A DNA stretch of 64,000 nucleotides from Metellina segmentata (Eukaryota > Arthropoda > Arachnida > Araneae > Tetragnathidae), in contig OX375878.1 in NCBI GenBank assembly GCA_947359465.1, positions 81,633,627 to 81,697,626 of the forward strand, given 5' to 3'. Below are positions 1-10,725 of the stretch, piece after piece. The position numbers and the translations under genes are program-made. The notes below the pieces were generated by a model. It was not told the DNA's origin, did no database searches, and saw only the letters and a list, made by a program, of their open reading frames with translations. The number at the start of each line of letters is the position of its first letter. Positions within the stretch are counted from its first letter, which is position 1.

Positions 1-598
1 CTGTCTAGAACATGTGCAATCTGCAATACTTTGTCGACATAGAGGAAATCGCATTTTTGTCTTCCGATCTTGTGTTAACTCTGCATTGGAGAAATTCAAG
101 GCATTTTTCTCTTTGGAGAAAGTAACAAGAATTCCATCTCTCCGATAAAAGCTGCCTGACTGAGATTTGAAAACTTTTGATCCAAGTATTTTGCAATCTG
201 GTGAAATGGAAAATGTCATTGAAATAGATATTTCGAAATTTTTCGTATCTTGCATCAATACCGAGTCATCAAAATGTCCTCTCAAAATGCTTGCGAAGTT
301 AATAGGTTTGTAAAAGATACGATTCCTAATTTTATAAAAGTAAATTATAGTCGTAAATATGTTGCTTTTCAAATTTGCACAGTAAAACTTAAATTTGGAC
401 CATTTTAAATTATCGCTATGAGGCAAAAATATACTGAACAGACGAAGAATTTTTGTAATGCAGAAAAACATTTACTTATAAGTTGATTGAAAAATACGGT
501 ACTTGAAACGACCAAGGGTTCTCTTTAAGATGGCACATTGAGTGTAAAACATATAACTTAAAATAATAAGAAATATATATAACCCATAGATACACCCA
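1..598. other. AT-rich DNA, no gene seen
   Basis: Only short open frames without recognisable motifs are present. I see no repeat end, RNA gene or transposase motif here. Confidence 0.5.
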
Positions 599-895
599 TA
601 CATCGCTTACGGCCTAGATACGTTCTGGAGAAGTTGGGCGTAAAGCGAAAATCCATACTACGAATCAATTATTTTGATTCAAACCCATACAAATTAAATT
701 GGATCGGTTCCAATTTTTTATAAAATAATATAGTTTTTAGTTCATAAAGCATTTTATTATTTTTATTGCCTATAAAAATGCTTACATAAAAATAAAAGTA
801 CAGAACAATGTAATAGTAGACATAATTTCAAAAAAAGATAATATAAATTAAAAAACAAAAGAAATCATATGCACATTAAACTCTATCTCTCTTTT

Positions 896-929
<34 letters not shown>

Positions 930-1614
930 ATAAAAGAATAATAAAAAACTGATATGATAGATTTTCGACTTCTCTTTTTTTTTATCAGTATCAATCTCCA
1001 ATCTCAATAAACGTTTCGGTGGTATTTTTTCCTAAAAAAAGGACGACTATATTTAAAAGCATTGCTGAATTAATCTATATATATATTTCTCTTACGTGGC
1101 ACGCAAAAAAGACGTTATTTGTTACCGCGTTTTGGCAACATTGTGCGATTGTTTGTTTACTAGGAGCCTCGCGAGTCATTTGATTCAATAGCGTTATCGG
1201 ATGAAATTTTATTGAAAAAAAAAATGAATTTTAGACGAGCTGTTGCGGTTCGTAATAGAAATCTAAGAAAGGGAAGGATCTTTTCAGGGCTATTTAAAAA
1301 ACGGTCCTTTTCAAGGCTAACAATTATAGTACAACAAGACGCGTGCACTACAACTTTCGACAACAAACTCAGTCAAAAAGTGTATGGGTGGCTCGAGTAC
1401 TGGGGAAATGTACACACAAACAACATGCTGGGTATTCAATTTCCAAAGCAGCGCTCACATTGCGAGTAAAAATTTGCTCAAAGTTTTCATCTAAATTCTG
1501 ATTCCAGAGGTACTGTATATATCTTTTATGTAATACAACAAATTTAGATTTGAAAAAGATTTTTTTGGAATATATTTTGTAATCAATCCCTTCTGCTAGG
1601 ACACGTGTCTTCAT
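599..1614. other. AT-rich DNA without recognised gene
   Basis: Apart from the pyrimidine tract at 881-928 nothing can be named. Overlapping small frames on both strands at 1160-1635 (68-88 codons) have no recognisable motif and look like chance open frames. Confidence 0.45.
881..928. repeat. Pyrimidine tract with (CT)14 microsatellite
   Basis: A CTCTATCTCTC stretch is followed by nine T and then fourteen CT dinucleotides. It is a simple-sequence tract. Confidence 0.9.
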
Positions 1615-1618
1615 TGAT

Positions 1619-1720
1619 GCGAGCGAAGCGAGCATAGGTTCGCGCAGCGAACCAATGAGAATTGCGAAGCAATCCTCCGGGGGTTGGCGAGCGTTAGCGA
1701 GCAGGGGGCGGGCCCCCTAG
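1619..1720 (+). mobile_element. Helitron-like 3' terminus ending CTAG
   Basis: The segment is built of GCGAGCGAAGCGAGC-like words and ends with a hairpin, stem AGGGGG (1703-1708) and CCCCCT (1713-1718), closing in CTAG at 1717-1720 followed by T. A short GC hairpin next to CTRR before a host T is the known 3' signature of Helitrons. The hairpin touches the CTAG, whereas typical ones sit several bases upstream. I could not find the matching 5' TC end. The word GCAATCCTCCGGGGGTTGGC near 1670 recurs, with a small change, at 48643-48662 inside another Helitron-like copy. Confidence 0.6.
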
Positions 1721-2579
1721 TTAATAATATTTATTAAATATATGTATTAATATTTATAAAATACAGACTTTCTAATACATACGTTAAATGTTTACAGTTC
1801 AAGAATTTCTACAAACGGAAACAAACCCCAACCAGAAAACAAACAAGAATAAAGACGTCTAACTACACTAAAGCTACAATGCAGTAAAATGATGACATTA
1901 AAATTGTGCCAAACGTTCCTCATATTTTTGTGAGGCAAAATGTAGCAGCGCCGCCTAAGGGGAGAAGCTGAAACTAAATAGAAGGTCGCTAACAGTATGT
2001 ACAGCATTTTTTTGGTTTTCTAACGAAACATTGGGGGACGTAAATAAAAAAAGTGCCATAATTAAATACGGCCACTATATTGAAATGTCGTATGAAGAGC
2101 GGCTGTAATGTGAGGTATAGGTGTACTAGAAAATAATATGAACTTCCCAAATTAATCATATTAATCTTCAGATTAATATGATCTATTAGTAAAATAATAA
2201 TGCTAGTAAAATTAGGGATATGCTCTATTAGTAAAATCAATCTTACAATCGAATTCTATGCTTTGTATAGTAATGTAATTTAAAAAGATACGATATATTT
2301 CTCTTCTATGTAGATTGCAATAACATTTTTCGTGATTTAAATATTCGTAACACAGAGGATTTTGATATTGAAAACAGAATCTTTGTAAGTTGTTTAAAAA
2401 ATGTGATTCATTATATATTATAACATGCATAAAGTTTTCTAAACCGCAATATGGAACTGAAACATTTTGACTCAAGATAATCTGATCCACTATCATACGC
2501 AGTAGTCTCGTTTATGATTTATATTAATACTTTATACAGAATATATGGCGTTGACGGAATTCGAGACATTTTAAATCTT
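1721..2579. other. AT-rich DNA, no gene seen
   Basis: Three antisense frames of 71-94 codons occur but show no domain motif. No repeat structure is evident. Confidence 0.45.
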
Positions 2580-2945
2580 TTTTTGCGACACTGTGTGTCA
2601 TGCATAATGCTAATTCATATAAAATTCTCTGCATTTACATTTAACCGTACATTTATTCCATTTTACATATTTCTCTAGATTCACATGTTATGTCATGCAA
2701 AATACTTATTCTGTGTAAATTCGTTGAGTTTACATTCATTCCTTACATTCACGAGTACTGGCATGCAAAATACTAATTGGTAATTTGAAATTCCCGACAC
2801 AGGATGTTATTATATTTAGTATAGCTATTTACATTTAACCCTACATTTATTCTATTTTACACGATTCCTTACATTCACATATTAAGTCATGCAAAGTACT
2901 AATTCTCTGGAAATTCTCAGTATTTATATTTAAGTGCCATATATG
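2580..2945. repeat. Degenerate tandem repeat (~70-125 bp units)
   Basis: The phrase CATGCAAAATACTAATT with variants recurs near 2598, 2695, 2763 and 2889. Each is followed by a related block containing TTTACATTTAACC and ATTTTACA. Spacing is uneven, so this is an old, decayed array. Confidence 0.6.
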
Positions 2946-2983
2946 TATGTAATGGTGTTGGTAGAAGCCGAGATACTGTAATA

Positions 2984-3343
2984 TCATAGTTTATTGTTTT
3001 TCATCGAATAGTCTTTTGAAGTCAACATATAAATTGTTAGAAGCTGGCGATTCAAGTATTGTTTTAATACAGAATAAGGTGATAAAACTTCAAAAAACAT
3101 TTCAGCGCTATTAAATCCATCCGAAAACGTATCTACCTTTATGCTAAAAATGCCCATGATCCTTTCAAAATAGGTTCGTAAATTTCGAAACGTTTCATAT
3201 AACGAAAGGTCTCCAACTTTATATTTGCAGAAAAATGTCATATCTTTCCAAATTTCTTCTGGGAATTCAAGTGTTTCGTCAGAGGTCTCAGAGGAATAAC
3301 ATTGGAAATCATTTCGATTCCTACTGCCAATCTCAAAGCTCAT
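2984..3343 (-). CDS. Unrecognised 119-codon open frame
   Basis: The frame starts MSFEIGSRNRND and ends KDYSMKNNKL. Its composition is mixed and protein-like (charged residues, few homopolymers, a central hydrophobic part around FERIMGIFSIKV). I recognise no family, signal peptide or membrane segment. No splice context or neighbouring exon could be tied to it. It may be an exon of an unknown gene, a fragment of an old element or a chance frame; the last is quite likely in DNA this AT-rich. Confidence 0.15.
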   Translation of the reverse strand: MSFEIGSRNRNDFQCYSSETSDETLEFPEEIWKDMTFFCKYKVGDLSLYETFRNLRTYFERIMGIFSIKVDTFSDGFNSAEMFFEVLSPYSVLKQYLNRQLLTIYMLTSKDYSMKNNKL

Positions 3344-3467
3344 GCGATTCTCTAGATGAATAAAGATTGCCAGAATATCTTCGCGGTATACGTACGATAA
3401 CCAATTTCTTTAAAATATTTGAATTTAGAGGAATACATTTGTATTTATATGGTCTTCTTTGGAATTT

Positions 3468-3767
3468 AGGGTCCGTGGTAGCCCTCTTGAAGGAGCAGCG
3501 AATTAGCAACCTGAGGGTTACGAGTTCGAAACTAGGTCCAGTCAAAGATAGTTGTTTACAAGGAGGGAGGTGCACGTTAAATGTTGTGCGGCCTCATATG
3601 TCCTAACTCTGAGGTTGGAATAGTGAGGTGCAGTTAAGATATTGACCTCGTCATCTGACCGTACTAGTGTTGCGTTGAGATCTTATCCTTGGGGAGTGAT
3701 CAATGACCATCGCCAATAACCCGTATTTTTCTCCAGTGCGACGTTAATTAACTACTTACTTACCCTC
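3468..3767 (+). mobile_element. SINE, family B (tRNA-like head)
   Basis: The head contains a box-B-like GAGTTCGAAAC (3530-3540). The body shares the phrases TCGTCATCTGACCG, a GATC-rich middle and a final GACGTTAATTAACTAC followed by ACTTACTTACC with copies at 47095, 57085 and 60918. The short tetranucleotide tail is typical of tRNA-derived SINEs without poly(A). Open frames across it are artefacts. Confidence 0.75.
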
Positions 3768-3893
3768 GGAATATAGTAAACGTAAATACTGAAAGTTTTA
3801 AAGTAAGTCGATTGTAATTTCTCAACATTGTTACCCCAAACTTTTATTACTTACACTTCGAAATTTAAATACAAGTATTTATAATATAAGATC

Positions 3894-4103
3894 TGCCGAC
3901 CAACCGATATAGTGGTTCTGTTAGCCTTTAGATCGGAAGGTCCCCGGTTCGAATCCGGGTTCGGGCATGGATGTTTGTACGAAGTATAAATTGTTAGGTG
4001 CAATGATGGTCCTCCCACTAGGTGCTCCTTCACAAGTGGCCATCACTTCCGGCATTGTAGGCCAATGACTTAGGTCAAATGTTCACGCTATTAGAAAAAA
4101 AAA
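3894..4103 (+). mobile_element. SINE, family A (tRNA-like head, A tail)
   Basis: The copy begins GCCGACCAACCG, has the box B word GGTTCGAATCC at 3946-3956 and ends in ATTAGAAAAAAAAA. It is missing a block present in the copies at 39993-40260 and 32441-32699 (the GTAAGCGTATATT...ATGGTTCAAAAT part), so it is internally deleted. The antisense frame at 3851-4033 (PNPDSNRGPSDLK) is an artefact of the tRNA-like head. Confidence 0.85.
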
Positions 4104-4266
4104 TAATATAAATTCTTTTACCCATTCTATTTTGTGTGTGAATAAAATGGCAAATTATGCCAAGCATTCTACAGCTATTGTACCATATTCCTGATATTCC
4201 AGGGTGGTAAAATTGTACTTGTAGCGCTAAGTTGACCTCAGCACTCTAGAACTTTTCTAGTTGCTA

Positions 4267-5144
4267 AATTTTTACGGCATTCGTGACTAATTTAATTTGA
4301 AGCAAACGCACTTCTTTCCAGAAAATTACATTCAGTGGCATTTGGAATAACAGAGCTTTTGTTAGAAATACATGTCATCAGAGTAAACAAATTAAACCCA
4401 ATCGATAACAATTTTTTAATAAACAGAAGGTTGATTTTGCAGCGCTTTTACAAAAAGAAAATTACTTTCAACGAACGATTCACATGCATCTAAGTTGCGT
4501 AAGAACAGCTTCAATAAATAGAGTAAGCAACCTCGACTGTCTGCCTCTTAAAACATAAAATTTCGATTTTTAAAAACAACTTAGTGTGATATTATTTTAA
4601 GATCAACAAAGTCTTGTTAAAAATTCCCTTTTCTCCAACACACATACAGTTTTAAATTGAACCCTTATGGTGCTTTTTAAGTTCAGAAATTTGGTTTCTA
4701 AATGGAAAGCACGTATCTATTTAGAATGATAGATGTAGTTACTTGACTATGGATTACAGCTTTCAATAACACCCATGAAACACGAAAAATAAATAAAATT
4801 TAGTTTTTTTTTAATGGTAGTTCAATGAAAAGCGATATCAAAATTTTGAAATATATTTTGAACTACGAAGTATGACTACCATATTTTAATTTAACGTAAC
4901 CAATCTTATTAAAAGTTATTTTTGAAATTTGTCATGTCATTTTAAAATAACAAATCACACACTTAAAAAACATTTTGATTTGTAAACTTTATTTATTTAT
5001 TTTTTATCTATACACTATACGTATTCAACCAAAGGTTTAAAGAAAGTTGGTGAAAATATACATATACCACCATGAAAGTACCCATGTCTACTGATATTTT
5101 GCAGGAAATAAATAAAATCCAACTCCTAAATAATGTTTCTGGAA
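4267..5144. repeat. Left arm of a large inverted repeat (fold-back)
   Basis: The sequence from GCTAAATTTTTACGGCATTC (4267) to TTCTGGAA (5144) is repeated in reverse complement from 5940 to about 9565, once the Sailor element at 6361-9157 is removed. Matching landmarks include GCAAACGCACTT, CGAACGATTCACATGCATC, CTACATCTATCATTC and AACTCCTAAATAAT. Arm length is near 0.88 kb, with small indels and substitutions. The left arm keeps the unoccupied site of the Sailor insertion near 4693-4712. Confidence 0.85.
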
Positions 5145-5939
5145 TCTATATCTATAAAATTCAAATACCACTCACTCACTGACTCATCACTGTATCTCAA
5201 GAACTACAAGTCCTAGGAAGCTTAAATTTTGAAGGGGGATTCTTCTTATACCGTAGGGGTGCACTAAAGAAGGATTTTGAAAAATTCGAATCCTAAGATG
5301 CCTAAAATTGACCTAAGGCCTAAGCCAAAATCAATTTGAAATCGCCATTGAAATAACATTGAGTGCAAAACGATTGCTGCACGCATCTCAGATTGCTTTA
5401 CCAGTGTTGATCGAAAAACAATTTTCTTAAAATAAATTAATTTATAATGTTCATGTTTGAAATGAATTTTTACTTATTTCCATGATGAAAATAATATTTA
5501 TAAATATTTGATTGACGAAGAAAGAATATTTAGAATATTTAATTTTATATTTACTTAAATTTTATAATGGAGCACGAAAAGCACAAACGATAAAATCATT
5601 GATCATAAAAGCGTAATTTCGTTACTCGGTAATCTGGCAACCTCAAAATTAATTTTTAATTTGATTTATAATTATTTTTTTAGGTATTTGAGTTGAAAAC
5701 GAGATGATTGCGGTCTTATTTGGGGATTCCCAAGTATTATAAATATGTGTTCTTTTTGCTTATGAATCATTGTCTTTATCAACATTGTTCCAGTTTTTTG
5801 TCGACTTGTTTTACTTCAGAATATATTCAAGAAGTCGAAATTCAACACGCTAGAACAGATTTTTTTTCTTCAGAATTCTGCCTTTTTTAAGGATCGGAAT
5901 TTTGTTTCTGTTTGCTTATGTATTCCGGTATATTACCTA
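5145..5939 (+). mobile_element. Helitron-like spacer of the fold-back (TCTATATCTATAAAA start)
   Basis: The spacer begins with TC directly after an A (A|TC), as Helitron 5' ends do, followed by TATAAAATTCAAATACCACT and a run of CACTCACTGACTCATC-like words. It ends ...GGTATATTACCTA, where the second arm begins. It recurs in inverse orientation at 10726-11586 and partly at 10232-10725. A 60-codon frame at 5708-5890 is identical to the one in the inverted copy at 10836-11018, which reflects recent duplication rather than a gene. Classing it with Helitrons rests on the 5' end only. Confidence 0.6.
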
Positions 5940-6360
5940 TTCCAGAATTATTATTTAGGAGTTGGATTTTATTATTTCCTGCAAAATATCACTAGACATG
6001 GGTACTTTCGTGGTGGTATATGTATATTTCCAAAAACTTTCTTTAAATCTTTGGTTGAATACGTAATAGTGTGTAGAAAATAAAATTTACAAATCAAAAT
6101 ATTTTTTAAGTGTGTAATTTATTATTTTAAAATGACATGAAAAATTTCAAAACTAACTTTAAAATAAGATGGGTTACGTTTAATTAAAACGGGTAGTCAT
6201 ACTTTGTAGTTCAAAATATATTTCAAAATTTTGATATAGCTTTTCATTAAAGTCGATTAAAATAAACTAAATTTCATTTGTTTTTCGTATTTATTGAAAG
6301 TTTACGCCATAGTCAAGTAACTACATCTATCATTCTAAATAGATACGTGCTTTCCATTTA

Positions 6361-6388
6361 TACTCTGTTTCACCTTAACTTGTCAGTA
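6361..6388 (+). repeat. Sailor left terminal inverted repeat
   Basis: Twenty-eight bases, identical in reverse complement to 9130-9157. The TA target duplication precedes it at 6359-6360. Confidence 0.95.
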
Positions 6389-6740
6389 TTGGGAAAGGCA
6401 GAAATGATGTTCATCCGCATGAAAAATAATTCCAACTTGATTTGGAATTTAAAATAAAGAAAATGCATATAAACGTGTAAAAATTGTCCTACAATGAAGG
6501 AGTGATTTTTGAACCTTTATAATCGGTTATTTATTTGTAAAAAGCATTTTTTTTTGACCGAAGCGAATGAATATATCCGAAACGGAATTCTAAACCGGTT
6601 TCCATGGTAACATTTCTGGCGAGCTAAATACGCTTTCCGGCCAAGTCTGCGCCATTTCGCTCTGCGTCTTTGCTAGCGTGTGTATTTACGTTCATATCTC
6701 TCTTGTGCTATTTTATTGGAGTGTGTTTGATACTCTGAAC

Positions 6741-8138
6741 ATGGCTGAAAAAGGAACGTCACCATCCAAGCTGTATACGCCATCAAAGCAAGGAAAATCA
6801 ATTGGTAGTGGAGCTCGCAGGAACATATTGAATGTTTATTCTAGACTTCGAGAAGAAAACCATAGTGATTCCATTAGCCAAATCGTCGGAAAGGTGTCTC
6901 AACTAACTGGTGTTTCCAAAAGAACTGTTTTTCGTTTGAAAAAAGAAAAGAAGACGACAAGTCCTTTGAGTACTCCAGGAAAAAAACGACCTTATGCCGT
7001 TGGAAAAAGAACAAGAATGATGAAATATGACAACTTTACTTTATCGTGCATCCGACGAAAAATTCATGATTGTTTTCGTCGAAATGAAATTCCTACATTG
7101 GACAAAGTTCTAAATGAAATTAACAATGATAAGGATATTTTTTCGACAAACATTAGCCGAAGTACACTGTACAGGATACTGAAAGATTTGGGATTTTCCT
7201 TTGAAAAGCGAAAAAGGCAGGCTATGCTTTTAGAAAGACACGACATAATTTTATGGCGAAGAAATTATTTACGAAAAATTAGAGAACTGAAGAATGAAAA
7301 TGCTTCAATCTATTATTTAGATGAAACATGGGTGAATGAAGGACACTCACAAAGTCGAGTATGGCAAGACAAAAACATCAAAAGCACCAATGAAGCTTCC
7401 TCTTCAAGTTTGACAACAGGCTTGGCTGCACCAAAAGGAAAAGGAAGAAGACTCATCATTACCCATATCGGAAGTGATGAAGGATTTGTACCTGATGCGG
7501 CTGACATTTTTGTAGGAAAAAAATCCGGTGACTACCACGAAGAAATGGATGGTAACCATTTTGAGAAGTGGTTTGAAGATATCATGCCTAAATTGAAACG
7601 AAACAGCTTTGTAGTGATGGACAATGCCCCCTATCACTCGGTGAAGAAAGAAAAAATTCCGACGACATCTTGGAAAAAAAGTGCAATTCAAGAATGGCTA
7701 TCGTTGAAAAACATTACGTGGAACCAGGACATGATCAAGATTGAACTGTTGAAAAAAGTTAGCGAAATCAAACATATGTTTGATAAATACAGAGTTGAAG
7801 AAATTGCCGAAAAATTTGGACATAAGGTTTTGAGACTTCCCCCGTATCACTGTGAGCTTAATCCCATTGAAATGATATGGAGTCAAGTAAAAGGACACGT
7901 TGCCAGGGAAAACAAGACTTTTAAACTGAACGATGTGAAGGATTTAGTCATCCAAGGGATTGAAAAGGTCTCTGTACAAAATTGGAAAAACTGCATAAAC
8001 CATGTTACTGAAAAAGAGAAATACATGTGGGAAGTAGATGGACTTGTGGATGATATTTGGGAAAGTAAGAACTTGGTAATTTCTTTTAATAGTGAGTCTG
8101 ATAGCGATTCGGAAATGTTAAGTGATGATGATGTGTAA
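6741..8138 (+). CDS. Sailor (DD82E) transposase
   Basis: This protein would cut and paste its own element at TA sites in the nucleus. I chose the ATG at 6741 (465 codons, reading MAEKGTSPSKLY) because its context AACATGG is good and homology-like sequence starts there; an in-frame ATG at 6678 would add 21 hydrophobic residues. In 465-residue numbering there is an N-terminal helix-turn-helix region (about 25-70), a basic KKRPYAVGKRTR stretch that could be a nuclear signal, a second HTH-like region (about 100-160), then the DDE core. Catalytic residues are D194 (YYLDETW), D294 (VVMDNAPYH) and E377 (ELNPIEMIW), with 82 residues between the last two. The tail is acidic (SESDSDSEMLSDDD). No stop or frameshift interrupts it, so it could still be functional. 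An AATAAA lies at 8577-8582 in a long AT-rich 3' region. Confidence 0.95.
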   Translation: MAEKGTSPSKLYTPSKQGKSIGSGARRNILNVYSRLREENHSDSISQIVGKVSQLTGVSKRTVFRLKKEKKTTSPLSTPGKKRPYAVGKRTRMMKYDNFTLSCIRRKIHDCFRRNEIPTLDKVLNEINNDKDIFSTNISRSTLYRILKDLGFSFEKRKRQAMLLERHDIILWRRNYLRKIRELKNENASIYYLDETWVNEGHSQSRVWQDKNIKSTNEASSSSLTTGLAAPKGKGRRLIITHIGSDEGFVPDAADIFVGKKSGDYHEEMDGNHFEKWFEDIMPKLKRNSFVVMDNAPYHSVKKEKIPTTSWKKSAIQEWLSLKNITWNQDMIKIELLKKVSEIKHMFDKYRVEEIAEKFGHKVLRLPPYHCELNPIEMIWSQVKGHVARENKTFKLNDVKDLVIQGIEKVSVQNWKNCINHVTEKEKYMWEVDGLVDDIWESKNLVISFNSESDSDSEMLSDDDV

Positions 8139-9129
8139 ATTCATGTGATGAATAAGTATATTATAATGTAAATAGATTTGTTATGATGTTTGCTATGTTT
8201 TACATATATTGATGATGTATAAATGCATGTGATGAATAAGTAAAACGTAAATATAGTTTTCTCATTGTAACTACTATTCATGAAAGAGATTGGTTTCTTC
8301 TGTACACTTTCTTGTAAACTATTTTAAATTATTCATAAAATTAATAATTTACTACTAATCAACCCGACACCGTTCCGCGAGTTTCAGAATATGTTTCACA
8401 CATATAAGGTTTATTTTTTTTAACTCTAATTTTTAAAATGGTTTCATTTTTTTTTATTATTGTATGTGTATTCACTATATTTGTATTTTTTATATTCTAT
8501 TTATTTATTGTGAATGTATTTTATATCCTCTATGTTATATGTATTTTTATTTGTTATTTACTTTCTTTAATATCAGAATAAATTTGATTTAATTTGGAGA
8601 CTATATTTTGCTGTTAAGAAAAACACATATTTTAGCAGACGACGCACTCTCCCCTACCTTGTCCAACCAAATGTAAGACCAAAGGAGTAATTAAATTGGA
8701 TTAATTTCCTTTAATAAAATTATTAAAATTGAAAAAAGAAGTATTAATCAAGGTGTTTAGCTTTCAGGTAAGTAAATTCAAAAAATGAATTTTATGGTTC
8801 ATCACATCTTTAAATAGACTGTTTTTTTAAACAACATTTATTGTAAAAAAATTTTAAATATATATATTTTTAAATAACTAAAAATAATACTCATTTAGAA
8901 AAATCAAAACGCATTTATATTAACATAGAGTAGCTTTTTGTTTAATTAACAAATGTAATGCAAGAGCCATTAGAAATTAAAGATCTGTGAAACGTATAGA
9001 ATTTCCACGTGCATTTTATCTCTCCTTGCCAAAAAGGGCGAATTTCCTCGCTTATAGCTGACTTCTTCTGACATTGTAACCCTAGTTTCTACGACAACGG
9101 CTGTGATGCGGTCAACGTAGCCTTTACTC

Positions 9130-9157
9130 TACTGACAAGTTAAGGTGAAACAGAGTA
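9130..9157 (-). repeat. Sailor right terminal inverted repeat
   Basis: Perfect reverse complement of 6361-6388, followed by TA at 9158-9159. Confidence 0.95.
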
Positions 9158-9565
9158 TAGAAACCAAATTTCTGATCTTAAAAAGCACCATAAGGGTTCA
9201 ATTTAAAACTGTATGTGTGTTGGAGAAAAGGGAATTTTTAACAAGACTTTGTTGATCTTGGAATAATATCACACTAAGTAATTTTGAAAAATTGAAATTT
9301 TACGTCTTAGAAAAAAAAAAGAGACAGAAAGTTGAGGTTGCTTACTCTATTTATTGAAGCTGTTCTTACCCAACTTAGATGCATGTGATTCGTTCGTTGA
9401 AAATGATTTTCTTTTTGTAAAAGCGACGTAAAATCAATTAATCGATTGGGTTTAATGATGACATTTATTTCTAACAAAAGCAATGTTTTTTCACATGCCA
9501 CTGAATGTAATTTTCTGGAAAAAAGTGCGTTTGCTTCAAATTAAATTATTCACGAATGCCGTAAA

Positions 9566-10202
9566 TTTTTAGCCCCCTTGGACATATAGAACGCAGGTTA
9601 ATATGTAGCCTATCATATCCACAGGATTCTAAAATATAAGTGTATCAAATGTGTGGATTGGTCAATAGGTGGATTAGTGTAGAGAACAGATAAGCGTAAA
9701 CTCTGCTTTATATATCTAACAGAAGTTCCCTTATTCCACCTGCCGCTGAACGGAATTTTTAAGAAAAATTGCGTTTGCTTCAAACTAAATTAGTAACGAA
9801 TGCTGTAACAGTTTAATTTACCATCTTCTCATATTGATGATGAAATTCGAAACTGTCGCATACTAGGTGAAAAAATGGCACAATGAAAACATATTCATAG
9901 GAAAACTAGGTGCACGACTATCCACCAAAAATTCGCCATTTTTACTGAAACTGAATGCACGGGAAAATTTGCAGTCACTCCAAAACTTAAAATCAACTTC
10001 AGCAGAAGTGTGACGAATATGAAATGGATTATATAGTTGGATACAACATATATATATACATATTTGAGTCCGAAGTAAATTGTAAAGGCGATGGAGAAGT
10101 TAAATTGGTATTATATTTTTTCCCCGCACACTTAAATGATGTTAACATTCTTTTATGAAAAATAATTGATGATGACTTTTCATTCAACATATTATTAATT
10201 CA
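9566..10202. other. Non-coding, with a partial direct copy of the fold-back arm
   Basis: Positions 9745-9812 (TGCCGCTGAACGGAAT ... GAATGCTGTAAC) resemble the outer right arm at 9498-9563. Otherwise I see no gene. Confidence 0.5.
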
Positions 10203-10231
10203 ACCCGTGCAAAGCCGGGTATTTCTGCTAG
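10203..10231 (+). mobile_element. Helitron 3' terminus (hairpin plus CTAG)
   Basis: A hairpin with stem ACCCG (10203-10207) and CGGGT (10216-10220) is followed by seven bases and CTAG at 10228-10231, then T. This is the classic Helitron 3' arrangement. The Helitron-like 5' start at 5145 lies upstream in the same orientation, but nothing shows that the two belong to one insertion. It abuts the spacer copy starting AGGTAATATACCGG. Confidence 0.7.
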
Positions 10232-10725
10232 TAGGTAATATACCGGAACACATAATGCAAACAGGAACAAAATTCCAATCCTTAAAAAAGTCAGAATTCT
10301 GAAAAAAAAAATCTGTTCTAGCGTGTTCAATTTCGACATTTCGACTTCCTGAATATATCTGAAGTAAAACAATTCGACAAAAAATGTGAACAATATTGAT
10401 AAATACAATGATTTATAAGCATAAGAGAACACATATTTATAATACTTGTGAATCCTCAAATATGAAGGCAACCATCTCGTTTCCAATTCAAATGCCAAAA
10501 AAAGAATTATAAATCAAATTAAAAAATTAAACATTAATTCTGAGGTTGCCAGATACCTAGTAGCAAAATTACGCTTTTATGATCAATGAGTTTATCGTTT
10601 GGGCTTTTCGTGCTCCATTATAAAATTTAAGTAATTATAAAATTAAATGTTCTAAAATATTCTTTCTTCATCAATAAAATATTTATAAATATTATTTTCA
10701 TCATGGGAAGAAGTAAAAATTAACC
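10232..10725 (-). repeat. Truncated inverted copy A of the 5145-5939 spacer
   Basis: It matches the reverse complement of roughly 5460-5940, more diverged than copy B. Landmarks are GGTAATATACCGGAA, TCTGTTCTAGCGTGTT and CGTTTGGGCTTTTCGTGCTCC. The 104-codon antisense frame at 10184-10498 is a by-product of this repeat. Confidence 0.75.

Larger units (their letters stand above)
6361..9157 (+). mobile_element. Complete Sailor-type (DD82E) Tc1/mariner transposon
   Basis: The element is 2797 bp long, with perfect 28-bp terminal inverted repeats starting TACTCTGTTTCACCTTAACT at 6361-6388 and 9130-9157. It is flanked by TA at 6359-6360 and 9158-9159. The opposite fold-back arm (4693-4712) preserves the empty site, reading TTTAG with a single TA, so the boundaries are fixed by sequence. 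It holds one intact transposase gene. An 82-residue spacing between the second Asp and the Glu matches what is published for the Sailor family of the IS630-Tc1-mariner group; I assign it on that spacing and the TA target. Confidence 0.92.
5940..9565. repeat. Right arm of the inverted repeat, interrupted by Sailor
   Basis: The reverse complement of the left arm runs 5940-6360 and continues 9158-9565. The interruption is exactly the Sailor transposon. The outer edge ends at GGCATTCGTG-type sequence near 9555. A second, direct partial copy of the outer part lies at 9745-9812. Confidence 0.85.

Noticed and set aside
5708..5890. A 60-residue gene, identical at 10836-11018
   Set aside because: Identity reflects a duplicated non-coding repeat; the frame has no motif and is broken in copy A.
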